64,000 nt of DNA from Pseudomonadota bacterium (lineage in GTDB: Bacteria; Pseudomonadota; Alphaproteobacteria; Azospirillales; Azospirillaceae): positions 12,478 to 76,477 of the forward strand of contig JAEYPE010000037.1 in assembly GCA_023411035.1 (NCBI GenBank), read 5' to 3'. The notes below the pieces were generated by a model that did no database searches, was not told the origin of the DNA, and was given only the letters and a program-made list of their open reading frames with translations. Position numbers and translations under genes: made by a program. This document shows positions 63,085 to 64,000 of this stretch, piece after piece; within the stretch, counting starts at the first letter, position 1, and the number at the start of each line of letters is the position of its first letter.

Positions 63085-64000
63085 CTACTCGCCAAGTTCC
63101 TCGGCCCAGCGCAGCAGCAGCGCCACGGCTTCCGGCGGCTCGGGACGGATCATCGGGACGCTGCCGAGGATCACCTCGCCCCTCCCGCCGTCCACGGTGA
63201 TGAGGTCGCCCGCCCGGACGGTCACCTCACCCACCGTCATCACCCCCGCCGCCGGATCGACCCGCAGGGCACGCGCCCCGGTCACGCAGGGCAGCCCCAT
63301 GGCGCGGGCGACCGTGGCGGCGTGGCTGGTCGCTCCGCCGCGGGCGGTGACCACGGCGCTGGCCGCCTGCATCCCATGCACGTCGTGGGGGGAGGTCTCA
63401 GGGCGGCACAGCACCACCGCCACCCCCTCCGCCGCCAGCCGGACCGCCTCGTCCGACGTGAAGACGGCGACACCCGTCGCCGCTCCGGAAGAGGCCGGCA
63501 GGCCGCTGGCGATCACCTCGCGCGGTGCGTCCGGATCGGGGATCGGGCGAAGGCCGTCCGCCAGAGCCGGCAGGTCGGCGCGCCGCACCGCCTCGGCGCG
63601 CGAGATGATGCCGGCCTGCGCCATCTCCGTGGCGATCCGCACCCCCGCTTCCGGAGAGCGTTTGCCGGAGCGCGACTGAAGGATGAACAGACGGCCCTGC
63701 TGGACGGTGAATTCGATCTCCTGCATGTCGCCGAAATGGCGCTCCAGCCGGTCGGCGATCCCGCGCAGTTCGGCGAAGGCGGCGGGGGCCTCGGCCTCCA
63801 GCGACTGCGGACCGCCGGCGAGCGGCCCCGGCGTGCGCAGGCCGGAAACGATCTCCTCCCCCTGCGCGTCGCTCAGGAACTCCCCGCACAGGCCCGGCTC
63901 GCCCGTGGAGGGGTCGCGGCTGTGCGCCACCCCGGTGCCGGAATCGCTTCCCCGATTGCCGAACACCATGCATTGGACGGTCGCGGCGGTGCCCCAGTCG
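63085..64000 (-). CDS. PPDK-like protein without the C-terminal PEP/pyruvate barrel (5' end outside window)
   Basis: The visible 305 codons match the ATP-grasp end and phospho-histidine domain of pyruvate phosphate dikinase: GNRGSDSGTGVAHSRDPSTG, EFLSDAQGEEIVSGLRTPG, MQEIEFTVQQGRLFILQSR and the swivel His in ARGGATSHAATVARAMG. It stops about 50 residues after this His region's glycine-rich end (ITVDGGRGEVILG), where PPDK would continue with a 340-residue barrel. It may transfer phosphate to a different acceptor, or work with a separate barrel protein. Confidence 0.85.
   Translation of the reverse strand, partial: DWGTAATVQCMVFGNRGSDSGTGVAHSRDPSTGEPGLCGEFLSDAQGEEIVSGLRTPGPLAGGPQSLEAEAPAAFAELRGIADRLERHFGDMQEIEFTVQQGRLFILQSRSGKRSPEAGVRIATEMAQAGIISRAEAVRRADLPALADGLRPIPDPDAPREVIASGLPASSGAATGVAVFTSDEAVRLAAEGVAVVLCRPETSPHDVHGMQAASAVVTARGGATSHAATVARAMGLPCVTGARALRVDPAAGVMTVGEVTVRAGDLITVDGGRGEVILGSVPMIRPEPPEAVALLLRWAEELGE

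Overview
The window reads as chromosomal DNA of a GC-rich alphaproteobacterium, most likely Rhodospirillales and close to Azospirillum. This rests on a PopZ-type polar organiser, a PraR-type XRE regulator, a pcm/rhodanese/tolC cluster, typical alphaproteobacterial housekeeping enzymes and dense coding on both strands. No integrase, transposase, phage module, CRISPR array or rRNA was seen. Names are from motif reading only; no database search was possible.

Layout. 1-2.1 kb: end of a putrescine ABC permease and agmatine deiminase (polyamines), separated by a 411-bp spacer with a perfect 12-bp-arm inverted repeat. 2.2-5.7 kb: a PP2C phosphatase and two exported proteins (DUF4384 and LprI-like). 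5.8-14 kb (minus): a housekeeping run of MBL hydrolase, TatD, metG, holB, tmk, D,D-carboxypeptidase, rlpA and a YdcF-like protein. 14.3-20.3 kb (minus): valS, popZ with 23 consecutive prolines, tolC, rhodanese and pcm. 20.5-21 kb: tRNA-Cys and tRNA-Asn, each with a good promoter. 21-24 kb: small proteins, an HtrA-fold protein that has lost its catalytic triad, and a Nudix hydrolase. 23.9-28.6 kb: cysteine synthase, AlaX, mercaptopyruvate sulfurtransferase, two GNATs and an EamA transporter. 28.5-30.5 kb: a HisC-type aminotransferase and an HEAAH metalloprotease-like protein.

30.6-39.5 kb is a surface-polysaccharide locus: a 1026-residue multi-SLBB export protein, two GT2 and one GT4 glycosyltransferases, a Wzz-like protein, an O-antigen ligase/polymerase and the PraR-like regulator. 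39.6-43.9 kb holds a DUF3299 protein opposite a SmtB/ArsR regulator with an intact alpha-5 zinc site, then hutG, hemerythrin, fabI and a DUF2892 protein. 44.1-54.1 kb (minus) is a ten-gene run, xdhA-xdhB-ureD-A-B-C-racemase-ureE-F-G, linking purine oxidation to urea hydrolysis. It has a glutamate-racemase-like gene inside and a GC-rich palindromic repeat that forms the start of ureF.

54.2-56 kb has two divergent LuxR-type response regulators. One has lost its phospho-acceptor aspartate, and a 20-bp perfect palindrome lies between them. 57.4-60.5 kb is dadA divergent from a TyrR-type sigma-54 activator. The intergenic region carries three 18-bp TyrR-box-like sites and a good -24/-12 promoter facing dadA, so the regulator, its sites and its target can all be read from the sequence. 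The window closes with FmdB, gamma-carbonic anhydrase, TauE/SafE, a CBS-pair protein and the end of a PPDK-like protein that lacks the C-terminal barrel.

Strongest leads for something undescribed: the TyrR/sigma-54/dadA switch, the dead HtrA protein, the pseudo-receiver regulator pair, the repeat-derived start of UreF, the racemase in the urease operon, and the zinc-sensor/DUF3299 pair.
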